Shown here: positions 7,587-16,982 of the stretch, piece by piece
Layout: each line of letters starts with the position of its first letter
Numbering within the stretch: the first letter of the stretch is position 1
Notes under the pieces: generated by a model
What the model saw: the letters and a program-made list of their open reading frames with translations, nothing else
Databases searched by the model: none
What the model was told of the DNA's origin: nothing
Made by a program: the position numbers and the translations under genes
Assembly (NCBI RefSeq): GCF_000376445.1
Contig: NZ_AQXI01000001.1
Span: 1,148,962-1,212,961, forward strand
Source: Haladaptatus paucihalophilus DX253
GTDB lineage: Archaea; Halobacteriota; Halobacteria; Halobacteriales; Haladaptataceae
Direction: 5' to 3'
DNA: 64,000 nt

Positions 7587-9254
7587 TCAGTACGGGAAGA
7601 TGCGGAATCCCTGCGGGAGGACGAACCCGAGAAGGAAGAACAACGACGCCGCGATGGTCGCGCAGATGACGGCGTAAGGTATCTGCGTCCTGACGTGGAC
7701 GAGGTGGTCGCTCCCGCTGGTCGAGGACGCCAGAACCGTCGTATCGCTGATGGGCGAACTGTGGTCGCCGAAGATGCCGCCGCTGAACACAGCGCCCATG
7801 ACGAGCGGGAGGTTCGCGCCGGTGGTGAACGCGATGGGCATGGCGATGGGGAACATGATGCCGTAGGTGGACCACGAACTGCCGTCGGAAAAGCTCACCA
7901 TGCTGGTGATGAGGAACAGCGAGACGGGCACGAACTCCGGCGGCACGCCGGAGAAGTTGTTCGTGACGAACGAGGAGATGTCGAGGATGGTCACGGCGTT
8001 CTGGATGGAACTGGCGAACATGAGGATGACCGCGGCGAGCAAGATACCCTTGAACCCGCGCGTCATCGCCTCCGTCGCGTCCTTGTTGCTCGGGATGTCG
8101 CCCTTCGCACGGTAGAGGACGAACGCGACGACCAGCGCCGAGAAGGACGCGAGTCCGAGGCGAACTCCGCCGATGTTGAACGCCCACTTCCCGCCGTCCG
8201 GGAGCATGAGCCGATAGCCGCCGACGGAGAACAGGGTGGTCATCGACGGCGCGGTGAGGACGGGACTGCTCCGCCAAAACATCGCGCCGAGGCCGACGAG
8301 AATCATCGTGGCGATGGGGATGGCGAAGTTGCGCCAGTCAGGCGTGGCCGTCTCGGCCATCTCGTACTCGTCCATCTCGCGGGATATCATCGGGTCGTGG
8401 TCGTCGCCGACGACGCCGCCGCCGTTGCGCGCCCGCGACTCCTCGCGGTCCATGCCCATGATGTTGGGAACGACCTGCCACGCGACCAGCGCGGCGACGA
8501 TGAGCGCGACCCACGAGTAGAAGCCGAAGAAGATGCTGTTGAAAAAGAGCGGCCATATCTGGTTGGTCACCGCGTGGGCCGACTCACCCTGCCCGGCGAC
8601 GTACTGACTCATGTCGGCGGGGAGTTTGTCCTGTTGTTGGGCCTGCACGAGCGCCTTCCCGATGAAGCCGATGAGCGCCGCGCCCCACGTCGAGTAGAAC
8701 GCGAGTCGGGCGGCGGGGCTTCCGGCGGAATCGACGTAGTAGGCGAGTTTCGCCCGCGAGACGTCGTACTTGTCCGTCAACGGGCGCATCATCGACCCGA
8801 CCACCAAGCAGTTGAAGTAGTCGTCGATGTGGATGATGATGCCCGCGAGGAACGCCGCCTTCTCGGCGTCCGCCGCGGAGTCGGTTCGCGCCGTGAGCGC
8901 TTCGAGGACGCCTCGGAGCGCCCCGGACCGAATCATCAGTCCTATCATCCCGCCGATGGCGAAGATGGCGAGCAGGACGTTCTCGACGTACCACGAGTCG
9001 GAAAAGAGCGGCGCGGTGGCGATTATCGTCGGGACGTGTTTCAGGCCGAAAACCCCGCCGAGGACCGTCCCCACGGGACTTCCTATCATACTTCCCGGAA
9101 CACCGGCGGAGGCGGGCTTTATCGCCCCGTAGACGACGCCAGCGCTGGCGATACCGCAGAAGAGACCGATTATCGCGTCGCGCGAATACCACGCGAGGCT
9201 GATGGCGACCAGCGCCGGAACCACCGACCAGACTCCGGCATGAATCGTTTCCAT
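7587..9254 (-). CDS. nhaC: NhaC-family Na+/H+ antiporter
   Basis: A 555-residue integral membrane protein with 12 or more hydrophobic segments. Family features include IIIHIDDYFNCLVVGSMMRPLTDKY (quoted in part; conserved acidic residues within a membrane segment), a charged loop carrying SPAARLAFYSTWGAAL, and FSDGSSWSTYG followed by GGIFGDHSSPISDTTVLASS near the C-terminus. This GDHxSPISDT signature is characteristic of the NhaC superfamily. It would exchange internal Na+ for H+ (some relatives swap organic ions). Salt-dependent Na+ export is expected in a halophile; the exact substrate cannot be settled here. Confidence 0.88.
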   Translation of the reverse strand: METIHAGVWSVVPALVAISLAWYSRDAIIGLFCGIASAGVVYGAIKPASAGVPGSMIGSPVGTVLGGVFGLKHVPTIIATAPLFSDSWYVENVLLAIFAIGGMIGLMIRSGALRGVLEALTARTDSAADAEKAAFLAGIIIHIDDYFNCLVVGSMMRPLTDKYDVSRAKLAYYVDSAGSPAARLAFYSTWGAALIGFIGKALVQAQQQDKLPADMSQYVAGQGESAHAVTNQIWPLFFNSIFFGFYSWVALIVAALVAWQVVPNIMGMDREESRARNGGGVVGDDHDPMISREMDEYEMAETATPDWRNFAIPIATMILVGLGAMFWRSSPVLTAPSMTTLFSVGGYRLMLPDGGKWAFNIGGVRLGLASFSALVVAFVLYRAKGDIPSNKDATEAMTRGFKGILLAAVILMFASSIQNAVTILDISSFVTNNFSGVPPEFVPVSLFLITSMVSFSDGSSWSTYGIMFPIAMPIAFTTGANLPLVMGAVFSGGIFGDHSSPISDTTVLASSTSGSDHLVHVRTQIPYAVICATIAASLFFLLGFVLPQGFRIFPY

Positions 9255-9332
9255 ACCCTTGTTCCCGAGCAGTCGAACAAATGGGTTTTGGGCGATTGCG
9301 TGGCGAACGAATACCGAAGAAAAACGCTCAAT

Positions 9333-10076
9333 TCAGTGAACCCGTGCGAGGAACTGCCTCGCACGCTCGGTTTCGGGATGGGCGAAGAAGTCCGCCGGCG
9401 GTCCCGACTCCACGATGCGGCCCTCGGACATGAGGACGACCCTATCGCCCACTTCGCGGGCGAAGCCCATCTCGTGGGTGACGACGAGCATCGTCATCCC
9501 TTCCTCGGCTAAGTTGCGCATCACTTCGAGCACCTCGCCGACGAGTTCGGGGTCGAGCGCGCTCGTCACCTCGTCGAACAGCATGACGCTCGGGTCCATG
9601 GCCAGCGCGCGGGCGATGGCGACGCGCTGTTGTTGCCCGCCCGAAAGCTGGTTGGGATAGGAGTCGGCTTGGTCCGAGAGACCAACGCGGTCCAACATCG
9701 CGGTCGCCCACTTCGTCGCCTCCGACTCCTCGAACCCCTTGACCACTTGCGGCCCGAGGGCGACGTTTTCGACCGCGGTCTTGTGCGGGAAGAGGTTGAA
9801 GCTCTGGAACACCATCCCGATGTGCTGGCGCAGGCTGTTCACGTCCACGTCCGGGTCGGTTATCGACTCGCCCTCGATGCGAATCTCGCCGCCTTGAATC
9901 TCTTCGAGGCGGTTCGTACACCGCAAGAGCGTCGATTTGCCGCTCCCGCTCGGGCCGACGACGACGACCACTTCGCCGTCCTCGACGGAGAGCGAGACGT
10001 CCTTCAGGACGTGCGTCTCGCCGAAGTACTTGTCAACGCTGTCGTACTCGACTTCGGGAACGTCGGGGGCGCTCAT
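9333..10076 (-). CDS. Polar amino-acid ABC transporter, ATP-binding protein
   Basis: A 247-residue ATPase of the GlnQ/HisP type. Walker A is GPSGSGKST, the Q loop lies in [14 protein letters not shown], the signature is [15 protein letters not shown], and Walker B is [12 protein letters not shown] followed by the switch histidine in VVTHEMGFA. The start at base 10076 overlaps the end of the permease gene by four bases. Energises import of a polar amino acid with the two upstream genes; the substrate is not determined by sequence reading. Confidence 0.93.
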   Translation of the reverse strand: MSAPDVPEVEYDSVDKYFGETHVLKDVSLSVEDGEVVVVVGPSGSGKSTLLRCTNRLEEIQGGEIRIEGESITDPDVDVNSLRQHIGMVFQSFNLFPHKTAVENVALGPQVVKGFEESEATKWATAMLDRVGLSDQADSYPNQLSGGQQQRVAIARALAMDPSVMLFDEVTSALDPELVGEVLEVMRNLAEEGMTMLVVTHEMGFAREVGDRVVLMSEGRIVESGPPADFFAHPETERARQFLARVH

Positions 10077-10903
10077 CGTTCCGTCCCCCACATGGAACGT
10101 TCCTCCATCGTTCGGACGAGTTTGCCGAGCGGCACCGTGATGACGAGGTAGGCGACGGACACCACGACGATGGGCGTCCACGCGTCGAACGTCGCGCTGT
10201 TCACGTTCCGGAAGACGCTGATGAGTTCGGGAATCGCCAGCACCGTCAGCAGCGACGTGTCCTTGACGAGGATAACGAGGTCGTTGCCGATGGCCGCGAG
10301 CGCGTTCCGCCACGCTTGGGGCAGGACGACGTAGCGCATCGAGTCGATGTACGACATGCCGAGCGAGCGCGCCGCCTCCGACTGCCCGCCGGAGACGGAG
10401 TTGATGCCGCCCTTGACCGCCTCGCCGATGTAGGCGGTGTGGTTCAGCGTCAACCCGATGATGGCCGCCGCGAAACTCCAGTTCTGGAGCGGGAACTGTC
10501 CCGGCGGCCAGAACGCCGGAACGCCGAGGTAGACGACGAACAACTGGAACAGCAGCGGCGTTCCGCGGAAGAACTCGACGTACAGCGTCGCTATCCGCTG
10601 GGTGAACCCGGTTTGTGACACGCGACCCAATCCGACCATCACGCCGAAGGTGAGCGACAGGACGCCCGAGATGAGGATTATCTGGAGGACGAGCAACAGC
10701 GCGTCGATGAACTGCGGGAGGATGGTCACCAGCAGTTGATAATCCACGAACTGCGTGAGGATCAACAGGAGGAAGAACGCGACGCCGAGCGAGAAGACGC
10801 CCGCGATGGCGATACCGAGCCACCTGACCCGCCGGTCGTTCAACCACCCCGTTTCACCGTCCGTCGGTCGCTCGATACCCCGCTCGGTGTATGTCTCGGC
10901 CAT
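10073..10903 (-). CDS. Polar amino-acid ABC transporter, permease
   Basis: A 276-residue membrane protein of the HisM/GlnP type. An N-terminal charged stretch of ~28 residues precedes about five helices. [17 protein letters not shown] is the conserved permease motif, and [22 protein letters not shown] is the cytoplasmic EAA loop that docks with the ATPase (quoted in part). A single permease gene is present, so the channel is probably a homodimer. It sits between the binding-protein gene (19 bp upstream) and the ATPase gene (4-bp overlap). Confidence 0.93.
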   Translation of the reverse strand: MAETYTERGIERPTDGETGWLNDRRVRWLGIAIAGVFSLGVAFFLLLILTQFVDYQLLVTILPQFIDALLLVLQIILISGVLSLTFGVMVGLGRVSQTGFTQRIATLYVEFFRGTPLLFQLFVVYLGVPAFWPPGQFPLQNWSFAAAIIGLTLNHTAYIGEAVKGGINSVSGGQSEAARSLGMSYIDSMRYVVLPQAWRNALAAIGNDLVILVKDTSLLTVLAIPELISVFRNVNSATFDAWTPIVVVSVAYLVITVPLGKLVRTMEERSMWGTER

Positions 10904-10921
10904 GAGGGACTCCTGCGGCGC

Positions 10922-11749
10922 TTAGCCGCTGGTCGTGCCTCCCGGCGTCTGGAAGTACTTGTTGTACAGTTCGTCGTACGTACCGTTGTCTCGGATGGTC
11001 GAGAGCGCGTCGTTGACCTGGTTTTTGAGTTGGTCGTCGTTCTTCCGGAAGGCGATGCCGTACTCCTCGACGGTGAGCGTGAGATACGGCGGCGCGTTTT
11101 CCTTCCCCTGTTCCTGGGCGGCACCCTCCCCCTTCAGGAACGTTACGTTGTCGTTCTGTTGGGCGAACTCGGCGTTGACCGTGTTGTCGTTGATGACGGC
11201 CGCGGCTTGGTTGTTCCCCAGCGCCGAGAACGCGCCCGGAATCTGGTCGTAGCTGTCGATGGTGAGGTCGCCGTTGAACTGCTTTTTCAGGTCCTGTGCG
11301 GCGGCCTCCCCCGTCGTCCCTTTCTGCACGGCGACCGTTTCGCCCTTCAAATCCTGCAGCGACGTTATGTCGCTGTTTTTCAGGATGAGGACGGTCTGAT
11401 ACGCCGTGAAGTACGGGTCGGAGAAATCGACCTGTTTCGACCGTTCCGGCGTGATGGTCATCGCGCTCATGATGACGCGGAAGTTCCCGTTGTTCAAACT
11501 CGGGATGATGGTGTCGAAGCTCGTCTGGACGAACTCGTAGTTGCGGTCGAGTTGCCCCTCGAAAACGGCATTGGCGATGTCCACGTCGAAACCGACGAGC
11601 TCGCCGGTCTTGGTCCGGTATTCGAACGGGCGATACGGGATGTCGGAACCGATTCTGATGGTGCCGTTGTTCTGTGCGCTCGCGTTTTCGGCGAACGTCA
11701 GCGCGGCGATAGCTCCGCCGGTCCCCCTGAGAAAGCTCCGTCTGTGCAT
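10922..11749 (-). CDS. Polar amino-acid ABC transporter, substrate-binding protein (Tat-exported)
   Basis: A 275-residue SBP_bac_3 family protein. The N-terminus MHRRSFLRGTGGAIAALTF is a twin-arginine signal ending near AENASAQ, so the protein is exported folded, as is usual in haloarchaea. No lipobox cysteine is visible. The mature part has the expected blocks: PYRPFEYRTKTGELVGFDVDI, the VIMSAMTITPERSKQVDFSDPY block (in part) and LKGETVAVQKGTTGE. It captures a polar or charged amino acid outside the membrane. First gene of the three-gene operon; a TATA-like AAATTTTTATTG lies on the minus strand about 80 bp upstream. Confidence 0.92.
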   Translation of the reverse strand: MHRRSFLRGTGGAIAALTFAENASAQNNGTIRIGSDIPYRPFEYRTKTGELVGFDVDIANAVFEGQLDRNYEFVQTSFDTIIPSLNNGNFRVIMSAMTITPERSKQVDFSDPYFTAYQTVLILKNSDITSLQDLKGETVAVQKGTTGEAAAQDLKKQFNGDLTIDSYDQIPGAFSALGNNQAAAVINDNTVNAEFAQQNDNVTFLKGEGAAQEQGKENAPPYLTLTVEEYGIAFRKNDDQLKNQVNDALSTIRDNGTYDELYNKYFQTPGGTTSG

Positions 11750-11857
11750 TGTAGTTCTCCCCGATACTACATAGTCAAACAGCCTATAGAAGGCTACTGT
11801 CGGTTACTAACACCGTTTCAATAAAAATTTTGCCGGTCGCCCGCTGGTCGTTCGTCG

Positions 11858-11939
11858 GCGAATCGTTGGTCGTTCGCCAGTTGTCGGTTAGTCGTTTGTC
11901 AGCGAATCGTTGGTCGTTCGCCAGTTGTCGGTTAGTCGT
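11858..11939. repeat. Tandem duplication at the 3' end of ctaA (44-bp period)
   Basis: Two identical 38-bp copies, 11858-11895 and 11902-11939, start 44 bp apart. Copy two contains the last bases and stop codon (bases 11932-11934) of the minus-strand heme A synthase gene; copy one repeats them downstream. It looks like a local tandem duplication of the gene end, perhaps by slippage, and does not alter the protein. Confidence 0.85.
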
Positions 11940-12411
11940 CCGACGGGTAGCCGCCGGGCGAATCCGTCGCGGGTGCCGTCGCCTGCTGGGGTTCCTCGTA
12001 GGCCCACAGCGTCGTCGCGAGGAGCGACGAGAATATCACCATCGCGGCGGCGTGGTGGGCCGTCTGCACGAGCGGTCCGTAGATGAGCACCGTCGCGCCG
12101 CCGAGCAACACCTGCACCGGGAGGACGACCAGCGCGAGGGTCGCCGCGGCGCGGATTCGCGTGCTGTCGTAGTACTTCCACGCGCCGATGGTGGTGCCGA
12201 GGATGAAGAAGCCGGTCACCATGGCGACGAGTCGGTGGAACCACTCGATGAAATCCGGAATGGTTTGCGGAAGGACGCCTCCACGACAGAACGGCCAGTC
12301 CTGACCGCACGAGAGTCCCGCACCCATCGCGGCGGTGTACACGCCGAGCAGGATGAGGATAAAGGTCAGTGCCGTCGTGAACGCGGCGAAGCGTCGAAAT
12401 CGTGACCCCAT
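11932..12411 (-). CDS. ctaA: Half-size heme A synthase (CtaA/COX15 family)
   Basis: A 159-residue membrane protein with four predicted helices, about half the eight of bacterial CtaA, as in other archaea. The CtaA pattern is clear: ILLGVYTAAMGAGLSCGQDWPFCRGG gives the loop with two cysteines near 35-43 (quoted in part), EWFHRLVAMVTGF supplies a heme-ligand histidine and QTAHHAAAMV another. It oxidises heme O to heme A for terminal oxidases, probably as a dimer. No oxidase or heme O synthase gene is adjacent. Confidence 0.88.
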   Translation of the reverse strand: MGSRFRRFAAFTTALTFILILLGVYTAAMGAGLSCGQDWPFCRGGVLPQTIPDFIEWFHRLVAMVTGFFILGTTIGAWKYYDSTRIRAAATLALVVLPVQVLLGGATVLIYGPLVQTAHHAAAMVIFSSLLATTLWAYEEPQQATAPATDSPGGYPSDD

Positions 12412-12673
12412 CAGTTACGCACCTCGGATTGGTCGTCTCCTATCACAGTAATCCCCTTTCTCGGGTGTTAGAAAGCGGTGTACTTAGGTCTGTCCGACTT
12501 TCCCGGAGACTGGGAGCGGAGGGAGAAACCGACGGGAGAACGAGAGACGACGCACGGAGTGGGTGGAGGAAGACGAGGTGTCGGGAGGTGCGGGGCGGAA
12601 CGTCTCAGCCGGGACGACACCAAAAATGGAGCCAATCACTCGTTTAAAGGAGTGCGGACGCAATACAGCGAGT

Positions 12674-13753
12674 ATGACGAAACGAGACCGTCTCGATGGC
12701 TTGCTCGCCGACCGTGACCTCGAATCCGTCTGGTTCGCGCGGCCGAATTCGTTCGCGTGGCTCACGGGCGGAAACAACGTCGTTGACCGCGAGGGCGACA
12801 TCGGCGTCGCGGGGGTCGGCTACGACGGCGACGGCTTCCGCGTCGTCACGGACTCCATCGAGGCGGCGCGACTCCGCGAGGAAGAACTCCCCGACCACAT
12901 CCCGGTCGCCGAGTACGAGTGGTACGAATCGTCGTTGGCCGAAGCGGTCGCCGACCGCGCGACGACGCCCGCCGCCGCGGATTTCGACGTGCCGGGATTC
13001 GAGTCGGTGGACGCCTCGCCGCTCCGGCAACCCCTCACGGACGAGGACGTGGACGCGTACCGGGAACTGGGAGCCGAAACCGCGGCCGCGGTCGAGGCCA
13101 TCTGTCGGGAGTTGGACCCGACCGACACCGAGCGGGAAATCGCGTCGGCGGTTCGCGGCGCGCTCTCCGCGCGCGGCATCGAAACGCCAGTGGCGCTCGT
13201 CGGCGGGAGCGAACGGGCACAGCGGTACCGCCACTACACGCCGACCGAGGCGGAACTGGGCGACTACGCGCACGTCTCCGTGACCGCCGAACGGCACGGG
13301 TTGCACGCGAGTTGCACCCGAACCGTGGCGTTCGACGCGCCGGACTGGCTCGCGGAGCGACACCGGGCCGCCGCAATCGTGGAGACGACGGCGCTCGCGG
13401 CAACGCAACAGATAGCGGCGTTCGACGGACGGGCGAAGGACGTCTTCGAGGCGATTCGAGCGGCCTACGAACACGTCGGCTACGCGGGCGAGTGGAAACA
13501 CCACCATCAGGGCGGCGCGGCGGGCTACGCCGGGCGCGAGTGGATCGCAACGCCAACGACGGACGACGAAATCGTACTGCCGATGGCCTACGCGTGGAAC
13601 CCGACCGTGCAGGGGGCAAAGAGCGAGGACACCGTTCTCATTGCCAAGGACGGAATGGAGATCCTCACCGAGACGGGGAACTGGCCCGCTGAATCCGTGA
13701 TGGCGTTCGACTACGAGGGAGCGCTCCCGCGTCCGACCGTCCTCGAACTCTGA
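12674..13753 (+). CDS. M24-family peptidase homologue, probably inactive
   Basis: A 359-residue protein from ATG 12674 (MTKRDRLDGLLADRDLESVW). It has the creatinase-type N-domain (about 1-140) and the pita-bread M24 C-domain. Where active M24 enzymes read DxGxxxxGYxSDxTRT, this one reads SVTAERHGLHASCTRT, so both metal-binding aspartates appear to be serine. The histidine (HHHQGG) and a final SEDTVLI glutamate remain. Loss of metal ligands suggests a non-peptidase role, or an altered enzyme like creatinase, which works without metal. No partner gene is evident. Confidence 0.78.
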   Translation: MTKRDRLDGLLADRDLESVWFARPNSFAWLTGGNNVVDREGDIGVAGVGYDGDGFRVVTDSIEAARLREEELPDHIPVAEYEWYESSLAEAVADRATTPAAADFDVPGFESVDASPLRQPLTDEDVDAYRELGAETAAAVEAICRELDPTDTEREIASAVRGALSARGIETPVALVGGSERAQRYRHYTPTEAELGDYAHVSVTAERHGLHASCTRTVAFDAPDWLAERHRAAAIVETTALAATQQIAAFDGRAKDVFEAIRAAYEHVGYAGEWKHHHQGGAAGYAGREWIATPTTDDEIVLPMAYAWNPTVQGAKSEDTVLIAKDGMEILTETGNWPAESVMAFDYEGALPRPTVLEL

Positions 13754-13825
13754 GTTCGACGAACGTCGAAGGTAAATTCGACGCATTGGGATACCTTTTT
13801 ACAGGCGGACGAAAACGTACCCGGC

Positions 13826-16081
13826 ATGGGACTCGACGAGGATTCACTCGATTACCACCGGAGCGACCCGCCGGGGAAGATAGAGATATCGACGACGAAG
13901 CCGACGAACACGCAGCGCGACCTGAGTCTCGCCTACTCTCCCGGTGTCGCCGCCCCCTGTAACGAAATCGCCGACGACGCCGGAAAGGCGTACTCCTACA
14001 CCGCGAAGGGGAACCTCGTCGCCGTCGTTTCGAACGGCAGTGCCGTCCTCGGCCTCGGGGACATCGGCGCACAGGCGTCGAAACCCGTGATGGAGGGGAA
14101 GGGCGTTCTGTTCAAGCGATTCGCCGACATCGACGTGTTCGACATCGAACTCGACCAGCAGGACCCAGACGACATCGTACGAACGGTGAGCGCGATGGAG
14201 CCAACCTTCGGCGGCGTCAATCTGGAGGACATCAAGGCGCCGGAGTGCTTCGAAATCGAAGAGCGCCTGCGTGAAGAGATGGACATCCCCGTCTTCCACG
14301 ACGACCAACACGGCACCGCCATCATCAGCGGGGCCGCCCTCCTCAACGCGGCGGAACTCACCGAGAAGGACCTGAGCGACCTGGAAATCGTCTTCTCCGG
14401 CGCTGGCGCGAGCGCCATCGCCACCGCTCGCTTCTACGTCTCGCTCGGCGCGCGAAAGGAGAACATCACCATGTGCGACTCCTCGGGCATCATCACCGAA
14501 CAGCGCGTGCGAAACGGCGAGGTCAACGAGTTCAAGACCGAGTTCGCCCGCGACGTCCCCGAGGGCGACCTCGCGGCCGCGATGGAAGGCGCGGACGTGT
14601 TCGTCGGCCTCTCCGTCGGCGGCATCGTCAGTCAGGACATGGTGCGGTCGATGGCCGACAATCCGTTCATCTTCGCCATGGCGAACCCGGACCCGGAAAT
14701 CGACTACGAGGACGCGAAGGAGGCCCGCGACGACACGGTTATCGTGGCGACCGGGCGCTCGGACTACCCCAACATGGTCAACAACGTCCTCGGATTCCCG
14801 TTCATCTTCCGCGGTGCGCTCGACGTTCGTGCGAGCGACATCAACGAGGAGATGAAGGTCGCCGCCGCGCGCGCGCTGGCGAAACTCGCCAAGAAAGACG
14901 TGCCGGACGCCGTGGTCAAGGCCTACGGCGACCAACCGCTTCAGTTCGGTCCGGATTACATCATCCCGAAACCGCTCGACCCGCGCGTGCTGTTCGAGGT
15001 CGCGCCCGCCGTCGCCGACGCGGCGATGGAAACCGGCGTGGCCCGGAGCGAACTCGACACCGACGAGTACGTCGAGACGCTCGAAGCGCGACTGGGCAAG
15101 TCCCGCGAGATGATGCGCGTCGTCCTGAACAAGGCCAAAAGCGACCCCAAGCGCGTCGCGCTTTCCGAAGGGACGGACCGGAAGATGATTCGCGCGGCCT
15201 ACCAGATGCGCGAGGAGGGTATCGCCAACCCCGTCCTCATCGGCGACCGCGACGAAATCGAGACGAACGTCGCCGACCTCGGCCTCGATTTCGACCCCGA
15301 CGTCGTGGACCCGAAGAACGGCGACCACGGTGGCTACGCCGACCGACTCTACGAACTTCGTGGCCGCAAGGGCATCACCCGGAACGAGGCGGGCGAACTC
15401 ATCGAGAAGGACTCGAACTACTTCGGCAGCGTGATGGTCGAACAGGGCGACGCGGACGCCATGCTGACGGGGTTGACCCACCACTACCCGTCGGCGCTCC
15501 GCCCGCCGCTCCAGGTCATCAGCACCGCGCCGGATGTGGACTACGCCGCCGGAGTCTACATGCTCACGTTCAAGAACCGCGTCGTCTTCTGCGCCGACGC
15601 GACGGTCAATCAGGCACCCGACGAGGACGTGCTGACCGAAGTGACAAAGCAGACCGCCAAACTCGCTCGGCGGTTCAACGTCGAACCGCGGGCCGCGCTC
15701 CTCTCGTACTCCAACTTCGGCAGCGTCGATAACGAGGGCACGCGCAAGCCGCGCAAGGCCTCCAAGATGCTCCGCGAGGACCCCGAGGTCGACTTCCCCG
15801 TCGACGGCGAGATGCAGGCCGATACGGCCGTCGTCGAGGAAATCCTCAACGGCACCTACGAGTTCTCGGAACTGGACCAACCCGCGAACGTGCTCGTCTT
15901 CCCGAACCTCGAAGCGGGTAACATCGGCTACAAACTCCTCCAGCGACTCGGCGGCGCGGAGGCCATCGGCCCGATGCTCGTCGGCATGGACAAACCCGTC
16001 CACGTCCTCCAGCGCGGCGACGAGGTTAAAGACATCGTGAATCTGGCGGGCGTTGCGGTCGTTGACGCTCAGCAAGAATAA
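13826..16081 (+). CDS. maeB: Malic enzyme fused to phosphate acetyltransferase-like domain
   Basis: A 751-residue MaeB-type fusion. Residues 1-430 are the malic enzyme: [35 protein letters not shown] as the metal/substrate loop, and [10 protein letters not shown] as the NAD(P) site. Residues about 430-751 are a Pta-like domain ([19 protein letters not shown], then [31 protein letters not shown]), usually regulatory, sensing acetyl-CoA. The enzyme decarboxylates malate to pyruvate in the cytoplasm, supplying pyruvate and NADPH. With pckA at 56.5 kb it points to C4-acid metabolism. The last codons and the terminator are duplicated downstream. Confidence 0.95.
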   Translation: MGLDEDSLDYHRSDPPGKIEISTTKPTNTQRDLSLAYSPGVAAPCNEIADDAGKAYSYTAKGNLVAVVSNGSAVLGLGDIGAQASKPVMEGKGVLFKRFADIDVFDIELDQQDPDDIVRTVSAMEPTFGGVNLEDIKAPECFEIEERLREEMDIPVFHDDQHGTAIISGAALLNAAELTEKDLSDLEIVFSGAGASAIATARFYVSLGARKENITMCDSSGIITEQRVRNGEVNEFKTEFARDVPEGDLAAAMEGADVFVGLSVGGIVSQDMVRSMADNPFIFAMANPDPEIDYEDAKEARDDTVIVATGRSDYPNMVNNVLGFPFIFRGALDVRASDINEEMKVAAARALAKLAKKDVPDAVVKAYGDQPLQFGPDYIIPKPLDPRVLFEVAPAVADAAMETGVARSELDTDEYVETLEARLGKSREMMRVVLNKAKSDPKRVALSEGTDRKMIRAAYQMREEGIANPVLIGDRDEIETNVADLGLDFDPDVVDPKNGDHGGYADRLYELRGRKGITRNEAGELIEKDSNYFGSVMVEQGDADAMLTGLTHHYPSALRPPLQVISTAPDVDYAAGVYMLTFKNRVVFCADATVNQAPDEDVLTEVTKQTAKLARRFNVEPRAALLSYSNFGSVDNEGTRKPRKASKMLREDPEVDFPVDGEMQADTAVVEEILNGTYEFSELDQPANVLVFPNLEAGNIGYKLLQRLGGAEAIGPMLVGMDKPVHVLQRGDEVKDIVNLAGVAVVDAQQE

Positions 16082-16132
16082 TTTCCGCGAACGACGAGGC
16101 GCGGAGCGCCTCGGACGTGAGCGGCTCTTTTT
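16031..16132 (+). repeat. Direct repeat, copy 1 (3' end of maeB plus terminator)
   Basis: 102 bp identical to 16210-16311. It covers the final 16 codons of maeB, its stop, and a hairpin with GAGGCGC/GCGCCTC arms. The copies start 179 bp apart. Confidence 0.9.
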
Positions 16133-16134
16133 TC
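16096..16134 (+). terminator. Hairpin and T-run after maeB
   Basis: Perfect 7-bp stem GAGGCGC-GGA-GCGCCTC at 16096-16112, followed by GGACGTGAGCGGC and a run of T residues at 16128-16133. In archaea the T-run itself is the main termination signal, so the hairpin's role is uncertain. A second copy lies at 16275-16311. Confidence 0.6.
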
Positions 16135-16209
16135 GTGGAGGTTTTTTGCGCGAGTGGCACCCGCAACGCCGGAGGCGTGAGGACGCCCGAGCGGAAAAAA
16201 GGTCCAAAC

Positions 16210-16311
16210 GACATCGTGAATCTGGCGGGCGTTGCGGTCGTTGACGCTCAGCAAGAATAATTTCCGCGAACGACGAGGCGCGGAGCGCCTCGGACGTGAG
16301 CGGCTCTTTTT
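16210..16311 (+). repeat. Direct repeat, copy 2 (duplicated maeB end)
   Basis: Identical 102-bp copy of 16031-16132, carrying [16 protein letters not shown]-stop codons with no gene body in front. Hairpin arms at 16275-16291 and T-run at 16307-16311. The 77-bp spacer 16133-16209 includes its own T-run (TTTTTT near 16142) and a run of A residues. Beyond the copy, 16312-16433 shows no gene. Confidence 0.9.
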
Positions 16312-16433
16312 CGGGGACGCGAATGCCATCGCGCCAGAACCATCTCTGGCCGTCGAAAACGACGGCCGAAAGTGTATCACTAAAATGAACTGGAAGGTAC
16401 TGATATCTACTAAATGATACTAACTACTTCCAT

Positions 16434-16847
16434 CTACCGCGGTCGGTCGCTGACGGAGGGTTCGTACGCCGTCGATTCCTCATCGACCGAGTACAACCGT
16501 TTTACCGGGACGACGGTGTGCATCTTCGCTACGCCGCCCTCGTGCCGTCGCCACTTCGTGGAGTCGTGGAGTGCGTACCGCTCGGGGGACCGGGCTTTCA
16601 GTTCGGCGACCAACTCCGCGAACCGCTCCCCGTCGAACCGCGCTTCGGGGATGAAATCGGTATCGACGACCAACGAATCCCGCCGCGGAACGCGGTCGAG
16701 TCTGCCCTCGCAAACGCGTTCGAACTCGGACGCCAACGACGGCAGGTCCGTGTCGAGGGGGAGTTTGACGTACGCCTGTCTGTAGTCCGGCCGATCCGTC
16801 TTGCGCTTCCAGTACCGCGAGAACCAATCGAGTATCCGCGTGCCCAT
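16434..16847 (-). CDS. Conserved haloarchaeal hypothetical protein
   Basis: A 137-residue protein from base 16847 (MGTRILDWFSRYWKRKT); an in-frame ATG at 16871 is possible. It is charged and soluble, with no membrane segment or signal. Blocks such as YRQAYVKLPLDTDLPSLAS and SLVVDTDFIPEARFDGERF look like a compact alpha/beta domain. I do not recognise the family. It stands alone between the maeB tail and the DUF3592 gene. Confidence 0.6.
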   Translation of the reverse strand: MGTRILDWFSRYWKRKTDRPDYRQAYVKLPLDTDLPSLASEFERVCEGRLDRVPRRDSLVVDTDFIPEARFDGERFAELVAELKARSPERYALHDSTKWRRHEGGVAKMHTVVPVKRLYSVDEESTAYEPSVSDRPR

Positions 16848-16982
16848 TCGCGTGCCACCGTGATGTCCCACTCAAACGGAGATAGTAGGCGTTTCGCTGT
16901 TCGTATCTCCCGGATTCGTGAGTAATTCTAGTATCGGACCGAACGCGAATCGGCGGCCGAACGGGACCGGGACCCGAACATA

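Noticed and set aside
7587-9512. A 646-codon plus-strand frame across the NhaC gene
   Set aside because: It is an antisense shadow; the minus-strand NhaC product has clear helices and the GDHSSPISDT motif.
13844-16207. A 787-codon open frame antisense to the malic-enzyme gene
   Set aside because: It mirrors the GC-rich codon pattern of maeB on the other strand, has no family resemblance and a biased, His/Arg/Val-heavy composition.
16312-16433. A gene in the gap after the duplicated maeB end
   Set aside because: Short open frames here begin inside the repeat copy and read into AT-rich sequence without family resemblance.
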